Positions 63,346-64,000 of a DNA stretch of 64,000 nucleotides are shown here, piece after piece. Each line of letters starts with the position of its first letter. The stretch's first letter is position 1. The position numbers were made by a program, and so were the translations under genes. The notes beneath the pieces are model-generated. The model was not told the origin of the DNA, did no database searches, and saw only the letters and a program-made list of their open reading frames with translations. Origin of the DNA: Cacajao melanocephalus (lineage: Eukaryota; Chordata; Mammalia; Primates; Pitheciidae). The stretch is taken from contig CAUYLG010013923.1 in assembly GCA_963573385.1 (NCBI GenBank), positions 1 through 64,000 on the forward strand. The letters run 5' to 3'.

Positions 63346-64000
63346 CTTATGGATGTTTTATTAGTATGAACATTTTCACTAGTTCTAAGAGGAACCAATT
63401 TAACTATAACCCAGATTTTAGTGTCCTTTGTTCTCTAACTCCATTTGCTCCCACTGTGTTCATCCCATATTCAAAGTAATATAGAACTTGGCATCTATTT
63501 GATTTCATGAAAGAACACATTTATGCCAACCACTGGTGCACAATTTAGATTTTACCACAAACTCTATAGTGGAGGCGAATGGGCTTCAAATTGCAAAGCT
63601 TAACTCCTACTTCTCCCTTATCAATATTTTTCTCCCTATAGTGATAATTGGGTAGAAGTGTGCTTTTCATCCACCAAGACGAATAGAATTCTTGGTGTCT
63701 ACTTCTTCCTACAGACTGTTTTCATTAGCTCTTTAAATTCTTCTCCTCTTTATTATGCAGAGCGATTTCACACTAGGATACATCTTATCTGCAAACTTGC
63801 ATAGCCAATCTCATTACACAGGAGACCTTACATGAGAACTATTATTGTGTCAATTTAAAAGGAAACAACTATGTAATAGCATGATATATCATATTTTCCT
63901 TTTTACAGTCTTCTAAAATTGGAGATCTAAGGGCTTAGTAGGGCATTAAGAAGAAGAAACTGCAAGGTGTTAAGCTGGTTTAGTTATGCCAAAGCTATGA
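63346..64000. other. Unassigned intronic sequence
   Basis: No gene, splice pair or repeat recognised to the window end. Confidence 0.5.

Overview
This is non-coding-dominated DNA from a catarrhine primate genome, human or a close relative. Alu SINEs with target-site duplications, L1PA-type LINE-1, MaLR/ERVL and ERV1 LTR elements, and older MIR/L2 repeats are all visible. Two cellular genes place it. A 144-bp minus-strand exon at 55990-56133 reads through without a stop as part of ANKS1B. A plus-strand two-exon gene at about 48.5-51.06 kb matches FAM71C (GARIN6). That pairing, FAM71C nested antisense inside an ANKS1B intron, is the arrangement I know from human chromosome 12q23. Nearly the whole window is therefore ANKS1B intron.

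Layout. 1-1195: LINE-1 fragment. 2.05-2.97 kb: MIR and an MLT2-type LTR. 5340-14355: an old ERV1-like provirus on the minus strand, with a later Alu and a minus-strand L1 3' end inside it. 14.4-22.5 kb: MIR, a short L1 with a 14-bp target duplication, an Alu and a 4.4-kb L1. 22.6-28 kb: sparse old repeats, a palindromic DNA-transposon-like element and a minus-strand MLT1 LTR. 28.06-30.63 kb: an MLT1-type MaLR with a younger MaLR LTR inserted in its 5' LTR. 30.77-36.6 kb: an old L1 split by a 4.3-kb primate L1. 37.45-41.3 kb: an Alu, a THE1/MST-type provirus interrupted by another LTR and a compound microsatellite, an Alu, and an MLT1 LTR carrying a short Alu. 43.0-45.8 kb: a small MLT2-flanked ERVL remnant containing an Alu. 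47.3 kb: Alu. 48.5-51.06 kb: FAM71C. 52.9-53.5 kb: a TA/CA-rich tract and an Alu. 54.6 kb: minus-strand Alu. 55.99-56.13 kb: ANKS1B exon. 58-64 kb: MIR and L2 remnants, a minus-strand Alu and an LTR inserted in an L2.

Function. ANKS1B encodes a scaffold protein with ankyrin, SAM and PTB domains, most studied at the postsynaptic density; this exon supplies 48 residues of its linker. FAM71C belongs to the GARIN/FAM71 family of Golgi RAB2 interactors, mostly known from testis. Its frame here is open for 275 codons across two exons. The DNA after its stop still resembles the long low-complexity tail of family member FAM71B, which suggests the tail was lost by frameshifts.

I see no tRNA, rRNA, CRISPR array or bacterial-type system. 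I found no convincing undescribed system. The most interesting points are the shifting 3' end of FAM71C and its decayed tail, the dated stack of nested insertions, a sense-oriented provirus inside the ANKS1B intron, a three-unit imperfect tandem array in the ERVL remnant, and the compound microsatellite inside an LTR. Repeat subfamily names are from memory of consensus sequences and are approximate.
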